This document shows, one piece after another, positions 1 through 7,551 of a stretch of 18,658 bases of DNA. Each line of letters starts with the position of its first letter. The first letter of the stretch is position 1. Origin of the DNA: an uncultured Lachnospiraceae bacterium (GTDB taxonomy: Bacteria > Bacillota > Clostridia > Lachnospirales > Lachnospiraceae); contig CABUZU010000029.1 in NCBI GenBank assembly GCA_902496125.1, positions 1 to 18,658 on the forward strand. Direction: 5' to 3'. Position numbers and translations under genes: made by a program. The notes under the pieces were generated by a model, which made no database searches, was not told the origin of the DNA, and worked only from the letters and a program-made list of their open reading frames with translations.

Positions 1-1
1 A

Positions 2-100
2 AATGGATTGCTAGATAGGACACCAAGAGGTAGAATGGCAACAAAGAATGCGTATTTACATTTAGGGCGACAGGCTAAAATCTTAAGTAGAGGTGAATAA
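2..100 (+). CDS. ruvB: RuvB Holliday junction helicase, C-terminal end only
   Basis: Only the last 32 codons are present; the gene starts outside the window. The frame reads through LDRTPRGRMAT, NAYLHLG and a short tail to TAA. This matches the conserved end of RuvB, where the winged-helix domain that grips DNA ends in a TPRGR-x-AT-x-x-A-Y-x-H-L-G signature. RuvB is the hexameric AAA+ motor that drives branch migration of Holliday junctions with RuvA. The ribosome site of the next gene (AGAGGTGA) overlaps this end and only two bases separate the stop from the next ATG, so zapA is probably co-transcribed. The identification rests on this short but diagnostic tail. Confidence 0.88.
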   Translation, partial: NGLLDRTPRGRMATKNAYLHLGRQAKILSRGE

Positions 101-102
101 AT

Positions 103-690
103 ATGGAAGATAAAAGACAAGTAAAAGTTGTTATTGACGGCAAAAAATTCACAGTAGTAGGAAATGAAGAAGAAACTTATTTAAAAAAAGTAGCAGATTA
201 TGTAAATAACCGTTTAGAAGAAATCAAAAAGATGGATGGATTTAAGCGTTTAAATCGAGATTATCAGTTGCTTACGATTTATTTGAATTTGGCAGACGAT
301 TATTTTAAGCTTAAACAAGGGGATGTCTCAGGTGCACAGATTGAGAAGCTAGAAAATCAAATACATCAATTAACTTATGAATTAGTAGATGCAGGACTTG
401 AAAAAGAAAGTTTAGAAAAAGAAAAGACCACGTTAGCATTTGAGCTAGAAAAATTAAACTCTTTTGTTGATGAATTAGAAAAAGAAAAAAAAGAACTAGA
501 AGAACAGAAACAAGAATTAGCAGAACGAGTAAAAACTTTTGATACAAAGTTTAGGGAATTAGAACAAGAATTAAAAGAGAAAGAGCAAAGTCTTTCTGAC
601 AGTGAAGATGAGCAGCTTCGTTTAATGGAAGAAAATGAGCAGTTAAAGAAGGAATTAGAAAAGCTTCAAGTAAGAGATTATACTGCATAA
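103..690 (+). CDS. zapA: Cell division protein ZapA with a long coiled-coil tail
   Basis: The first 80 or so residues match the ZapA domain: the start K-V-V-I-D-G-K-K-F-T-V, then V-A-D-Y-V-N-N-R-L-E-E-I, then L-N-R-D-Y-Q-L-L-T-I-Y-L-N-L-A-D-D-Y-F-K-L. ZapA binds and bundles FtsZ filaments at the division ring. Residues from about 80 to 190 are an almost unbroken Glu/Lys/Leu coiled coil. The total of 195 residues is about twice the classic ZapA length; long coiled-coil forms are, to my knowledge, usual in Clostridia. It starts two bases after ruvB and is followed 21 bases later by the U32 gene, with SEDS and PBP genes further on, which fits a division role. The ATG is chosen because AGAGGTGA sits 7 bases upstream. 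Confidence 0.88.
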   Translation: MEDKRQVKVVIDGKKFTVVGNEEETYLKKVADYVNNRLEEIKKMDGFKRLNRDYQLLTIYLNLADDYFKLKQGDVSGAQIEKLENQIHQLTYELVDAGLEKESLEKEKTTLAFELEKLNSFVDELEKEKKELEEQKQELAERVKTFDTKFRELEQELKEKEQSLSDSEDEQLRLMEENEQLKKELEKLQVRDYTA

Positions 691-711
691 TAAGAAGTAT
701 GGGAGAATTAT

Positions 712-2883
712 ATGAATAAAACAGAACTTTTAGCACCAGCTGGTTCAATGGACAGTGTAAAAGCAGCAATTGCAGCAGGTGCTGATGCTGTCTATATGGG
801 TGGAACGAAATTTGGTGCAAGGGCATTTGCAGAAAGTGTAACCGAAGATTCACTTGCACAGGCAATTGACTATGTACATTTACATGATAAAAAATTATTT
901 GCGACAGTAAATACCTTATTAACACAAAAGGAATTAGAAAAGGAACTGATTCCATGGATGACACCTTATTATGAACAAGGATTAGATGGAGTAATTGTTC
1001 AGGACTTGGGTGTTGTTTCCGTATTAAAGGATTATTTTCCGAAGTTACCACTTCATGCCAGTACACAGATGATGGTTACAGGCGCTGATAGCGCAAAGCT
1101 TCTAAAAGATATGGGGATTGTAAGAGTGGTTGCAGCAAGAGAACTTAGTTTAACAGAGCTTGCCAATATTTATCACGAAACCGGAATGGAATTAGAAGCT
1201 TTTATTCATGGTTCCGTCTGTTATTGTTATTCTGGACAATGTCTGCTTTCTAGTTTGACAGGGGGCAGAAGTGGAAATCGTGGAGCTTGTGCACAACCTT
1301 GTCGACTTCCTTATCGTGTAAACAATGGGAAGAAAGAATATCTGATGAATTTAAAGGATATGTGTACATTAGAATATTTACCTCAGATGATTGAAGCGGG
1401 AGTCATGTCATTTAAAATTGAAGGACGTATGAAGAGTCCGCTTTATACCGCTGGTGTGGTAAGTGTATATCGTAAATATTTAGATTTATATAAAGAAAAT
1501 AAAAAAGAATATCAGGTAGATAAAAGAGATTTAAAAATCTTATCAGAATTATTTGACCGAGGAGGCTTCTCAAACCACTATTTAATCGGTAATAATTCAC
1601 CTTCTATGATTGCAAAAAAAGAAAAAGAAAGTTTTCGTATTGCAAATGAAGAGATTAGAAAAGAAATAGAAGTTAAGTATATTGAAAAAGAAAAGAAAGA
1701 AAAACTTATTGGAAACGTAATCCTTTCTGTAGGAAAACCTGCTAAACTAATAGCGAATTGGAAAAACTTTGTCGTTGAAGTAGAAAGTAACCAAGTTGTA
1801 CAAGAAGCAAAGAATATTCCACTATCAGAAGAGGATGTAAAAAAGCAGTTGAGTAAAACAGGAAATAGTCCTTATGATTGGCAGGAGATGAATGTGTTTT
1901 TAGAAGGAAATACATTTTTACCAGTAAAGGAATTAAACTTACTTCGAAGAACTGCATTTGAAAGCTTACAACAACAGATTTTAGATTCTTATAAGAGGAC
2001 TTTACAAAAAGTGGATAAAAAAGAGAAAAAACCTCTTTCATCAGTAGAAGAACCTAAGATTACCGTAAGTATTGACAATTTAGATTTTTTATTCATGATT
2101 TTAGAATATCCAGAGATTGATACGGTTATGATAAATTCAGAGGAGCTTGTTTTTACGGAGTTAAAAGAAATCGTAGAACAAATTCATAAAAAGGATAAAG
2201 ACTGTCTATTAAAGATGCCAGTTGTTTTTAGAAATCAAGCCTATAAAGAATGGACAACGAAGTTTCAGATGGTACTTGATTCAAACGTAGATGGATTAGT
2301 CGTTGAAAATTTAGATGAGCTAGGATTTTTAAAGCAAAGAAATTGGCCAATTTCGGTATTGTTAGACCATCGGATTTATATTTGGAATGGTAAAGCAAAG
2401 GAATTTTTGTTAGAGCTTGAAATTCCAGAGGATAAATTTCTAGGGTTTAGTGCACCACTAGAGCTTAGTGAAAAAGAACTTTCTGATATGGGTTGTGAAA
2501 TGACAGAAATGGTTGTTTATGGAAGAGCACCGATGATGGTGAGTGCAAACTGTATTCGTTCTACGACACAAGGCTGTAATAAGAAGCAAAATAGGAATGG
2601 ATATCTATGGTTAGAAGACCGCAAGCATCAAAAATTTCCAGTAAAGAATGTTTGTAAATATTGTTACAATGTGACTTATAATTCATTGCCACTTTGCTTA
2701 GCAGACCGCACTAGAAAGGTACTTAATTTAAAACCAAGGTCTCTTCGATTAAGCTTTACAGTAGAAAATGAAAAAGAGACAAAAATTGTTTTAGATAATG
2801 TAATGAAAGCATTTAAGGAAAGGGAGGTAGGGAAGATAAATACTCCGTTTACTAGAGGACATTTTACAGGTATTTCCCGATAA
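712..2883 (+). CDS. U32 family protein with DUF3656-type middle region (RlhA/TrhP-like)
   Basis: The N-terminal half is a U32 'peptidase' barrel: it opens with E-L-L-A-P-A-G and carries the family signature near residues 160-200 (A-F-I-H-G-S-x-C-Y, then G-R-S-G-N-R-G-A-C-A-Q-P-C-R). Characterised members (RlhA on 23S rRNA, TrhP on tRNA wobble uridine) support RNA hydroxylation rather than collagen cleavage, so I favour an RNA-modification role. Residues about 370-490 occupy the DUF3656 position. The C-terminal third adds a second Cys cluster (C614, C622, C648, C651, C662) that could hold a metal or Fe-S centre; this is inference. At 723 residues it matches the long, three-part clostridial form. 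The ATG follows GGGAGA at normal spacing. Which RNA it acts on cannot be told from the sequence. Confidence 0.82.
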   Translation: MNKTELLAPAGSMDSVKAAIAAGADAVYMGGTKFGARAFAESVTEDSLAQAIDYVHLHDKKLFATVNTLLTQKELEKELIPWMTPYYEQGLDGVIVQDLGVVSVLKDYFPKLPLHASTQMMVTGADSAKLLKDMGIVRVVAARELSLTELANIYHETGMELEAFIHGSVCYCYSGQCLLSSLTGGRSGNRGACAQPCRLPYRVNNGKKEYLMNLKDMCTLEYLPQMIEAGVMSFKIEGRMKSPLYTAGVVSVYRKYLDLYKENKKEYQVDKRDLKILSELFDRGGFSNHYLIGNNSPSMIAKKEKESFRIANEEIRKEIEVKYIEKEKKEKLIGNVILSVGKPAKLIANWKNFVVEVESNQVVQEAKNIPLSEEDVKKQLSKTGNSPYDWQEMNVFLEGNTFLPVKELNLLRRTAFESLQQQILDSYKRTLQKVDKKEKKPLSSVEEPKITVSIDNLDFLFMILEYPEIDTVMINSEELVFTELKEIVEQIHKKDKDCLLKMPVVFRNQAYKEWTTKFQMVLDSNVDGLVVENLDELGFLKQRNWPISVLLDHRIYIWNGKAKEFLLELEIPEDKFLGFSAPLELSEKELSDMGCEMTEMVVYGRAPMMVSANCIRSTTQGCNKKQNRNGYLWLEDRKHQKFPVKNVCKYCYNVTYNSLPLCLADRTRKVLNLKPRSLRLSFTVENEKETKIVLDNVMKAFKEREVGKINTPFTRGHFTGISR

Positions 2884-2887
2884 AGAT

Positions 2888-4288
2888 ATGTTAAATTTGA
2901 TAGTGAGTGCATCAAGGTATTTGTTCATTGTCTTGATGGCATGTTACGTCTTTTTAAATTTCTTTTATTATTTTAAAAAGACCAATAAGGGAAGACGCCG
3001 AGTGGCACACTATCAAGCAGCAATTATTTTTATTTATCTGTTGCTTAGTAGTATTATTTTAAACTTCTTTAAGTTAGAGCTATCGGCACTTCTACTTTGT
3101 ATTTTTGCATTTGTATTTTTCTTAGCATATTTAATTATTTATCCAAGAATTTATCCATCTGCAAATCAGCAGATGATTACAAATGCAGTGTTTTTATTAG
3201 CAATTGGATTGATGCTAATTGCTAGAATGAATGTAGCAAAGGCTTGGAATCAGATGATTTTAATTGTGATTTCAGCAATTGTAAGCTTTTTAGTTCCTTA
3301 TATTTTAAGTAATGGAAAGAAATATTTATATAAAGGGACTTGGATTTATGGAATTATAGGTATTATCGCACTCTTAGCTGTTTTAGCAGGCGGTAAAGAA
3401 GAATATGGTGCAACCCTTGGAATTGACCTTGGACCAGTTTCTGTTCAGCCTTCGGAATTAGTTAAGATTACGCTAGTCTTCTTTGTAGCTGGAATGTTTC
3501 AGGTGAGTCATTCCTTTAAACGAATTGTTGTTACTACAATGGTTGCAGCACTTCATGTATTAATTTTAGTTGCAAGTAAGGACTTGGGTGCGGCTTTAAT
3601 CTATACCATTGCCTATATTTTTATGCTTTATATTGCAACCGAGAAATTTTACTGGGTGTTTGCAGGTTTTGCAGCAACGGCGGTGGCATCGGTCGGGGCA
3701 TATTTCGTATTTCATCATGTTCGCTCAAGAGTTGCGATTTGGTTAAATCCTTGGGCAGATATGAGAGGAGATGGCTGGCAGATTATTCAGTCTCTCTTTG
3801 GTATTGGAACCGGTGGCTGGTATGGTATGGGCTATACCAATGGAATGCCGACGTTAACACCGATTGCGAATAAAGACTTTATCTTTTCCGCACTTTGTGA
3901 AGAAATGGGTATTATTTTTGGTATTGGTACCTTGCTAGTAAGTTTAGGATTGTTATTGCAATTCTTTTGGATTTCTACTTGGATGAAACAGACCTTTTTA
4001 AAGATTATGGCATTTGGTATTGCTGCGGTATATGGCATTCAAGTATTAATTAATGTAGCTGGTGTAATTAAATTAGTTCCATTAACCGGAATTACCTATC
4101 CATTGTTAAGTTATGGTGGTAGTTCGCTTTTAAGCATATTCTTTATGCTTGGTATTATGGAAGGATTGTCAATATTAAAGATTAGAGAAGATGAGGAAAA
4201 TGAGAGAGAGAAAGAAGGACAGGCAGCCAGACAAAAGGCAGCGAGAGAAGCTGAAGAAAAAGCTGCAAGGGAATGGCGTAGCTGGTAA
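2888..4288 (+). CDS. SEDS-family peptidoglycan glycosyltransferase (FtsW/RodA/SpoVE)
   Basis: A polytopic membrane protein with about ten hydrophobic segments and the SEDS landmarks: V-Q-P-S-E-L-V-K-I, S-K-D-L-G-A-A-L, the large outer loop N-P-W-A-D-M-R-G-D-G-W-Q (W289, D291), N-K-D-F-I-F-S-A-L-C-E-E-M-G and, near the C terminus, Y-P-L-L-S-Y-G-G-S-S. SEDS proteins polymerise lipid II into glycan strands, with an outer-loop Asp as the likely catalytic residue. The partner class B PBP follows directly and overlaps it by 98 bases, the usual pairing. I cannot say whether it serves division (FtsW), elongation (RodA) or sporulation (SpoVE), so no symbol is given. The tail after residue 430 is highly charged. 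The ATG has no good Shine-Dalgarno and lies four bases after the U32 stop, suggesting translational coupling. Confidence 0.9.
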   Translation: MLNLIVSASRYLFIVLMACYVFLNFFYYFKKTNKGRRRVAHYQAAIIFIYLLLSSIILNFFKLELSALLLCIFAFVFFLAYLIIYPRIYPSANQQMITNAVFLLAIGLMLIARMNVAKAWNQMILIVISAIVSFLVPYILSNGKKYLYKGTWIYGIIGIIALLAVLAGGKEEYGATLGIDLGPVSVQPSELVKITLVFFVAGMFQVSHSFKRIVVTTMVAALHVLILVASKDLGAALIYTIAYIFMLYIATEKFYWVFAGFAATAVASVGAYFVFHHVRSRVAIWLNPWADMRGDGWQIIQSLFGIGTGGWYGMGYTNGMPTLTPIANKDFIFSALCEEMGIIFGIGTLLVSLGLLLQFFWISTWMKQTFLKIMAFGIAAVYGIQVLINVAGVIKLVPLTGITYPLLSYGGSSLLSIFFMLGIMEGLSILKIREDEENEREKEGQAARQKAAREAEEKAAREWRSW

Positions 4289-5765
4289 ACAAGAAAATAG
4301 TAGTCAACAAGAAAATATGCAAGGAAAACGAAGCGAACGACAAAAGGAACGCTTAGCAAGTACGAAGAGAAATAAATACATTCTTGGTATGACTTACTTT
4401 TATGTGATTTTATTTGTAGGACTTATCACCTATCTTGGATATTTTATGGTGTATAAAAGTTCTGATTATGTAAATAGTACTTATAATAAACGTTTGACAA
4501 AGCTTAGTGAAACCATAACAAGAGGTGAGATTTTAGCTTCTGATGGAAGTACGTTAGCAAAAACAAAGGTAAATAAAGATGGAACATCGACTCGTGAATA
4601 TCCATATGGAAGCATGTTTGCACACAGTGTAGGGTATTCGACAAGAGGCGAAAACGGTCTTGAAGCAGCTTCAAACTATTATTTGTTAACGTCAAATGAG
4701 ACGACTTGGGACCGTGTGAAAAAACAATTTACAGAAAAACCCGTCTATGGAAATACCGTTATTACAACATTAGACCCTAAAATTCAAAAAATCGTTTATA
4801 ATGCAATGAATGGATATAAGGGAGCTTGTGTAGTAATGGAACCATCAACTGGTAAGGTATTAGCAATGGTTTCAAAACCTGACTATGACCCGAATAAAAT
4901 TAATGAAATTTATGATGAATTAGTAAGTGATGATAAAAATTCTAATTTAGTAAACCGTGCAACACAGGGGTTGTATTCGCCAGGTTCAACATTTAAACTA
5001 GTTACTTTATTAGAGTATATCCGTGAAAATCCAAATAGCTATGAAGATTTTAGCTATGACTGTGATGGCAGTATTACTCATGATGGCAGAACGGTTAAAT
5101 GTATTTACGGAGCTCATGGAGTTGTAGATGCAAGAAAAGCAATTGCCAAGTCTTGTAATGGTGCATTAATTAAAATGGGCTTAAGTCTTAATCTGAAATC
5201 TTATAGAAAGACAGCAGAACAATTATTGTTTAATGAGAGTATTTCATCGGATTTAAAGATTAATAAGAGTCGATTTGATCTAACAAGTAAGTCATCGGAT
5301 TGGGATGTAATGCAGACCGCATTTGGTCAGGGAACCACTTTAATTACTCCGATGCATAATGCATTAATCTTATCTGCAATTGCCAATGGTGGCGTATTAA
5401 TGAAACCGTATTTAATTGACTCAGTAAAAGATGCCTATGGCAATGAAGTTGAAAAGAATTTACCAGAAACTTATGGGGAATTAATGACTTCAAAAGAAGC
5501 AGATGTTTTAAAAGATTATATGGTTAGCTGTGTAAATGAAGGTACTGGTAAGGTTGTAAAATCTGATAAGTATCAGGCAGCAGCAAAAACTGGTTCCGCA
5601 CAGACCAATACAGGTAAGCAGGCAAATGCTTGGTTTGTATCTTTTGCACCAGCTGAGGATACAAAATTAGTCATTAGTATTGTATTAGAAGAAGCTGGAG
5701 CCGGTGGAGAAAATGCTGGACCAATTGCAAAAAAAGTTTTTGATGCAATTCTTGCGTCTAAGTAG
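4191..5765 (+). CDS. Class B penicillin-binding protein (transpeptidase)
   Basis: A D,D-transpeptidase that cross-links peptidoglycan and is the natural partner of the preceding SEDS protein. All three active-site motifs are present: S-T-F-K with nucleophile S266 and K269, S-C-N at 321-323, and K-T-G at 466-468. The N terminus is a very basic cytoplasmic stretch of about 60 residues followed by one membrane anchor (about 64-88). The pedestal begins near T-R-G-E-I-L-A-S-D-G. At 524 residues and with no PASTA repeats, it resembles the compact PbpA-type class B enzymes. The start at 4191 gives a 98-base overlap with the SEDS gene. ATG 4200 or ATG 4317 (codon 43) are alternatives that still keep the anchor. 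None has a strong ribosome site, so the exact start is uncertain. Confidence 0.88.
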   Translation: MRKMRERKKDRQPDKRQREKLKKKLQGNGVAGKQENSSQQENMQGKRSERQKERLASTKRNKYILGMTYFYVILFVGLITYLGYFMVYKSSDYVNSTYNKRLTKLSETITRGEILASDGSTLAKTKVNKDGTSTREYPYGSMFAHSVGYSTRGENGLEAASNYYLLTSNETTWDRVKKQFTEKPVYGNTVITTLDPKIQKIVYNAMNGYKGACVVMEPSTGKVLAMVSKPDYDPNKINEIYDELVSDDKNSNLVNRATQGLYSPGSTFKLVTLLEYIRENPNSYEDFSYDCDGSITHDGRTVKCIYGAHGVVDARKAIAKSCNGALIKMGLSLNLKSYRKTAEQLLFNESISSDLKINKSRFDLTSKSSDWDVMQTAFGQGTTLITPMHNALILSAIANGGVLMKPYLIDSVKDAYGNEVEKNLPETYGELMTSKEADVLKDYMVSCVNEGTGKVVKSDKYQAAAKTGSAQTNTGKQANAWFVSFAPAEDTKLVISIVLEEAGAGGENAGPIAKKVFDAILASK

Positions 5766-5780
5766 AAAAAGGGGTATACT
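5752..5780 (+). promoter_or_regulatory. Possible sigma-A promoter at the end of the PBP gene
   Basis: TTGCGT (5752-5757), a 17-base spacer and TATACT (5775-5780). The -10 box is good, the -35 box has only three consensus bases, and it lies partly inside the last PBP codons. Transcription would begin near 5787, just before the hairpin series, and could produce a structured leader or RNA ahead of the Nudix gene. Only moderately supported. Confidence 0.35.
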
Positions 5781-5982
5781 ATAAGCAATGATGTTGGGGC
5801 CAAAACGATTTTGTCCCCATTATACCGGATTGTTTTGCACTACGTGCTCTCACAATCCTCCAAAACATTCATAAATTCGCTCATTTTTCTATGAAAAATG
5901 GCTATTTATTCATGTTTTGGCGGGTCCCAAGATTTACAATCTTCTTGCAAGCAAGCTTGCATCAGATGTAATCTTTTGACCC
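5773..5982. repeat. Dense series of four nested inverted repeats between PBP and Nudix genes
   Basis: This 210-base stretch has no gene but is almost entirely self-complementary. Hairpin 1: outer GGTATA (5773-5778)/TATACC (5821-5826) around GGGG-x-CAAAA (5796-5805)/TTTTG-x-CCCC (5809-5818) with a 3-base loop. Hairpin 2: GGATTGT (5827-5833)/ACAATCC (5852-5858) around GCAC/GTGC. Hairpin 3: CCAAAACAT (5860-5868)/ATGTTTTGG (5912-5920), then ATAAAT/ATTTAT, then CATTTTTC (5882-5889)/GAAAAATG (5893-5900). Hairpin 4: GGGTC (5922-5926)/GACCC (5978-5982), AAGATT/AATCTT, ACA/TGT, and TGCAAG (5946-5951)/CTTGCA (5956-5961). The arms abut, like a designed chain of helices. No T-run follows any of them, so they are not ordinary terminators. 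It could be a multi-copy palindromic repeat, a structured RNA or a leader of the Nudix gene. Confidence 0.75.
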
Positions 5983-6019
5983 TGGTAATAATTACATGAT
6001 ACCGACAGGAGAGATTCAG

Positions 6020-6469
6020 ATGAGTGAAGCAGTCAGCTGTGGCGGTGTTGTAATTTTTCGTGGTAAAATACTAGTGCTGTATAAAAATTATAAAAATCGA
6101 TACGAAGGGTGGGTTTTACCAAAGGGTACGGTAGAACCAGGAGAGGACCATAGAACGACTGCCCTTCGAGAGGTGAAAGAAGAAAGTGGTGCAGATGCTC
6201 GCATTATAAAGTATGTAGATAAGAGTCAATATACGTTTAAAACTCCTACTGATATAGTGCATAAACAAGTACACTGGTATTTAATGATGGGACAGAGCTA
6301 TTATAGTAAACCTCAACAAGAAGAATATTTTGTCGACTCTGGTTATTACAAATATCATGAAGCCTATCATTTACTGAAATTTCCCAATGAAAGGAGAATT
6401 TTAGAAAAGGCTTATGATGAATATTTGGAGCTAAAAAAAAGAAAGCTTTGGGGGAGTCACAGATATTAA
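6020..6469 (+). CDS. Nudix hydrolase
   Basis: The Nudix box is complete: G-T-V-E-P-G-E, seven residues, then R-E-V-K-E-E-S-G-A, matching G-x5-E-x7-R-E-U-x-E-E-x-G-U, which coordinates the metal that cleaves a nucleoside-diphosphate-linked substrate. It is preceded by W-V-L-P-K-G, as in diadenosine-polyphosphate or ADP-ribose-type Nudix enzymes; the substrate cannot be read from the sequence. I place the start at ATG 6020 because AGGAGAG ends 6 bases upstream; an in-frame ATG at 5996 lies upstream of this ribosome site. The resulting 149-residue protein begins M-S-E-A-V-S-C-G-G-V-V and has normal family length. It follows the hairpin-rich gap and is closed by a terminator at 6508-6539. Confidence 0.88.
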   Translation: MSEAVSCGGVVIFRGKILVLYKNYKNRYEGWVLPKGTVEPGEDHRTTALREVKEESGADARIIKYVDKSQYTFKTPTDIVHKQVHWYLMMGQSYYSKPQQEEYFVDSGYYKYHEAYHLLKFPNERRILEKAYDEYLELKKRKLWGSHRY

Positions 6470-6507
6470 AAGATTGCACACAAAGGCCATAAAAGGAAAA
6501 GAAAGGG

Positions 6508-6539
6508 AAGCAGGATTGTATCTACAGTCCTGCTTTTTG
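6508..6539 (+). terminator. Rho-independent terminator after the Nudix gene
   Basis: The stem AAGCAGGA (6508-6515) pairs with TCCTGCTT (6528-6535), with an inner TGTA/TACA extension and a 2-base loop, followed by a T-run. It ends within a few bases of the AAGGAG ribosome site of the next gene, so any transcript entering that gene from upstream must pass through it. Confidence 0.8.
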
Positions 6540-6550
6540 TAAGGAGAAAT

Positions 6551-7474
6551 ATGATTAATAATATACAAACAATGGTAAACCTTCAGTTAAATATGTTTCT
6601 TATGATGATTGTAGGATTTATTCTTCGTAAATCAAATATTATTGGAGCAGAAGGTAAGAAAAATATAACAGATTTAGTAATTGATGTGGTGCTACCTGCA
6701 AACATCATTAAAGCATTTATGATAGAATTTAATAAAGAGTTACTTGTGCGTTTTGCATTAATTTTTATTATTTCACTTTTAGTACAGCTTGTTGCAACGA
6801 CAATGGCATCACATTGTTATAATAAGATGCCTGATTCTAGAAAGAAGATTTTTCAGTATGGAACGGTTTGTTCAAATGCAGGTTTTATGGGAAATGTAGT
6901 AGCAGAACAGGTATTTGGAACAATGGGACTTGCCTATGCTTCTATCTTTTTAGTACCGCAAAGGATTGTCATGTGGTCTGCTGGTGTTTCTTATTTTACA
7001 GAAGGAACAAGTAAGAAAGAGGTATTAAAGAAATTAATCACACACCCTTGTATTATTGCAGTATTTATTGGGCTTATTTTAATGTTTACCCAACTCCCAC
7101 TTCCAGGATTTTTAGAAGATAGTATTACAGCAATTAGTGGTAGTTGTACATTTTTATCGATGATGTTAATTGGTATGATTTTAGTAGGAGCAGATTTAAA
7201 GACATTATTTGAAAAGTCTATTTTTGTTTACAGTATACTCCGATTAATTATCTTACCTTTCGTTGTATTTGTTGGTTGTCAAATTTTTTCAGTGGATTCA
7301 TTAGTAACCGGCGTTTGTACCTTACTTGTAGCAATGCCAGCGGGTGCTACCACCGCTATTCTAGCAGCAAAATACAATGGAGATGAAATTTTTGCGTCAA
7401 AATGTGTCGTATTTTCAACTGCATTATCGTTAATTACAACTCCGATTTGGAGTGTGATTTTACTATCTTTATAA
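6551..7474 (+). CDS. AEC family transporter (auxin efflux carrier type)
   Basis: A 307-residue membrane protein with about ten hydrophobic helices in two similar halves, as in the Mem_trans/AEC family. Recognisable parts are the first helix ending in G-F-I-L-R-K-S-N-I-I, the stretch D-L-V-I-D-V-V-L-P-A-N-I-I-K-A-F near residue 50, C-S-N-A-G-F-M-G-N-V-V in the middle, and A-M-P-A-G-A-T-T-A-I-L-A near the end, where the crossover helices carry conserved Asn, Pro and Gly. Bacterial members are usually predicted to move organic acids or similar small anions; the substrate is unknown here. AAGGAG sits 5 bases before the ATG. The preceding terminator overlaps the expected leader, so expression may depend on read-through. 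Confidence 0.88.
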   Translation: MINNIQTMVNLQLNMFLMMIVGFILRKSNIIGAEGKKNITDLVIDVVLPANIIKAFMIEFNKELLVRFALIFIISLLVQLVATTMASHCYNKMPDSRKKIFQYGTVCSNAGFMGNVVAEQVFGTMGLAYASIFLVPQRIVMWSAGVSYFTEGTSKKEVLKKLITHPCIIAVFIGLILMFTQLPLPGFLEDSITAISGSCTFLSMMLIGMILVGADLKTLFEKSIFVYSILRLIILPFVVFVGCQIFSVDSLVTGVCTLLVAMPAGATTAILAAKYNGDEIFASKCVVFSTALSLITTPIWSVILLSL

Positions 7475-7488
7475 AGTAGAAATTTATA

Positions 7489-7517
7489 TTGTCAAATAAT
7501 TACAAAAATGGTATACT
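7489..7517 (+). promoter_or_regulatory. Strong sigma-A promoter for the ten-gene operon
   Basis: TTGTCA (7489-7494), exactly 17 bases, then TATACT (7512-7517), so five of six consensus bases in both boxes. Transcription should start near 7524, about 28 bases before ATG 7552, with GGAGG at 7540-7544 in between. No internal terminator is visible before 17139, so this promoter probably serves all ten genes. Confidence 0.8.
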
Positions 7518-7551
7518 TTTTGTAAGAAATTAAACGAGCGGAGGAAGATAA

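Noticed and set aside
551..1066. A 171-codon open frame on the minus strand, and other long minus-strand frames at 1742-2041, 2676-2915, 10992-11327 and 15456-15743.
   Set aside because: Each lies wholly or mostly inside a well-supported plus-strand gene, has low-complexity Leu/His/Phe/Ser-rich composition typical of antisense readings, and shows no recognisable motif.
5773..5982. An insertion sequence or transposon remnant.
   Set aside because: There is no transposase fragment, and the inverted repeats are internal hairpin arms rather than one pair of terminal repeats. A small non-coding repeat element remains possible and is listed as such.
5996..6019. The upstream ATG for the Nudix gene.
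   Set aside because: AGGAGAG lies downstream of that ATG and correctly spaced from ATG 6020, and the homologous part begins after the second ATG.
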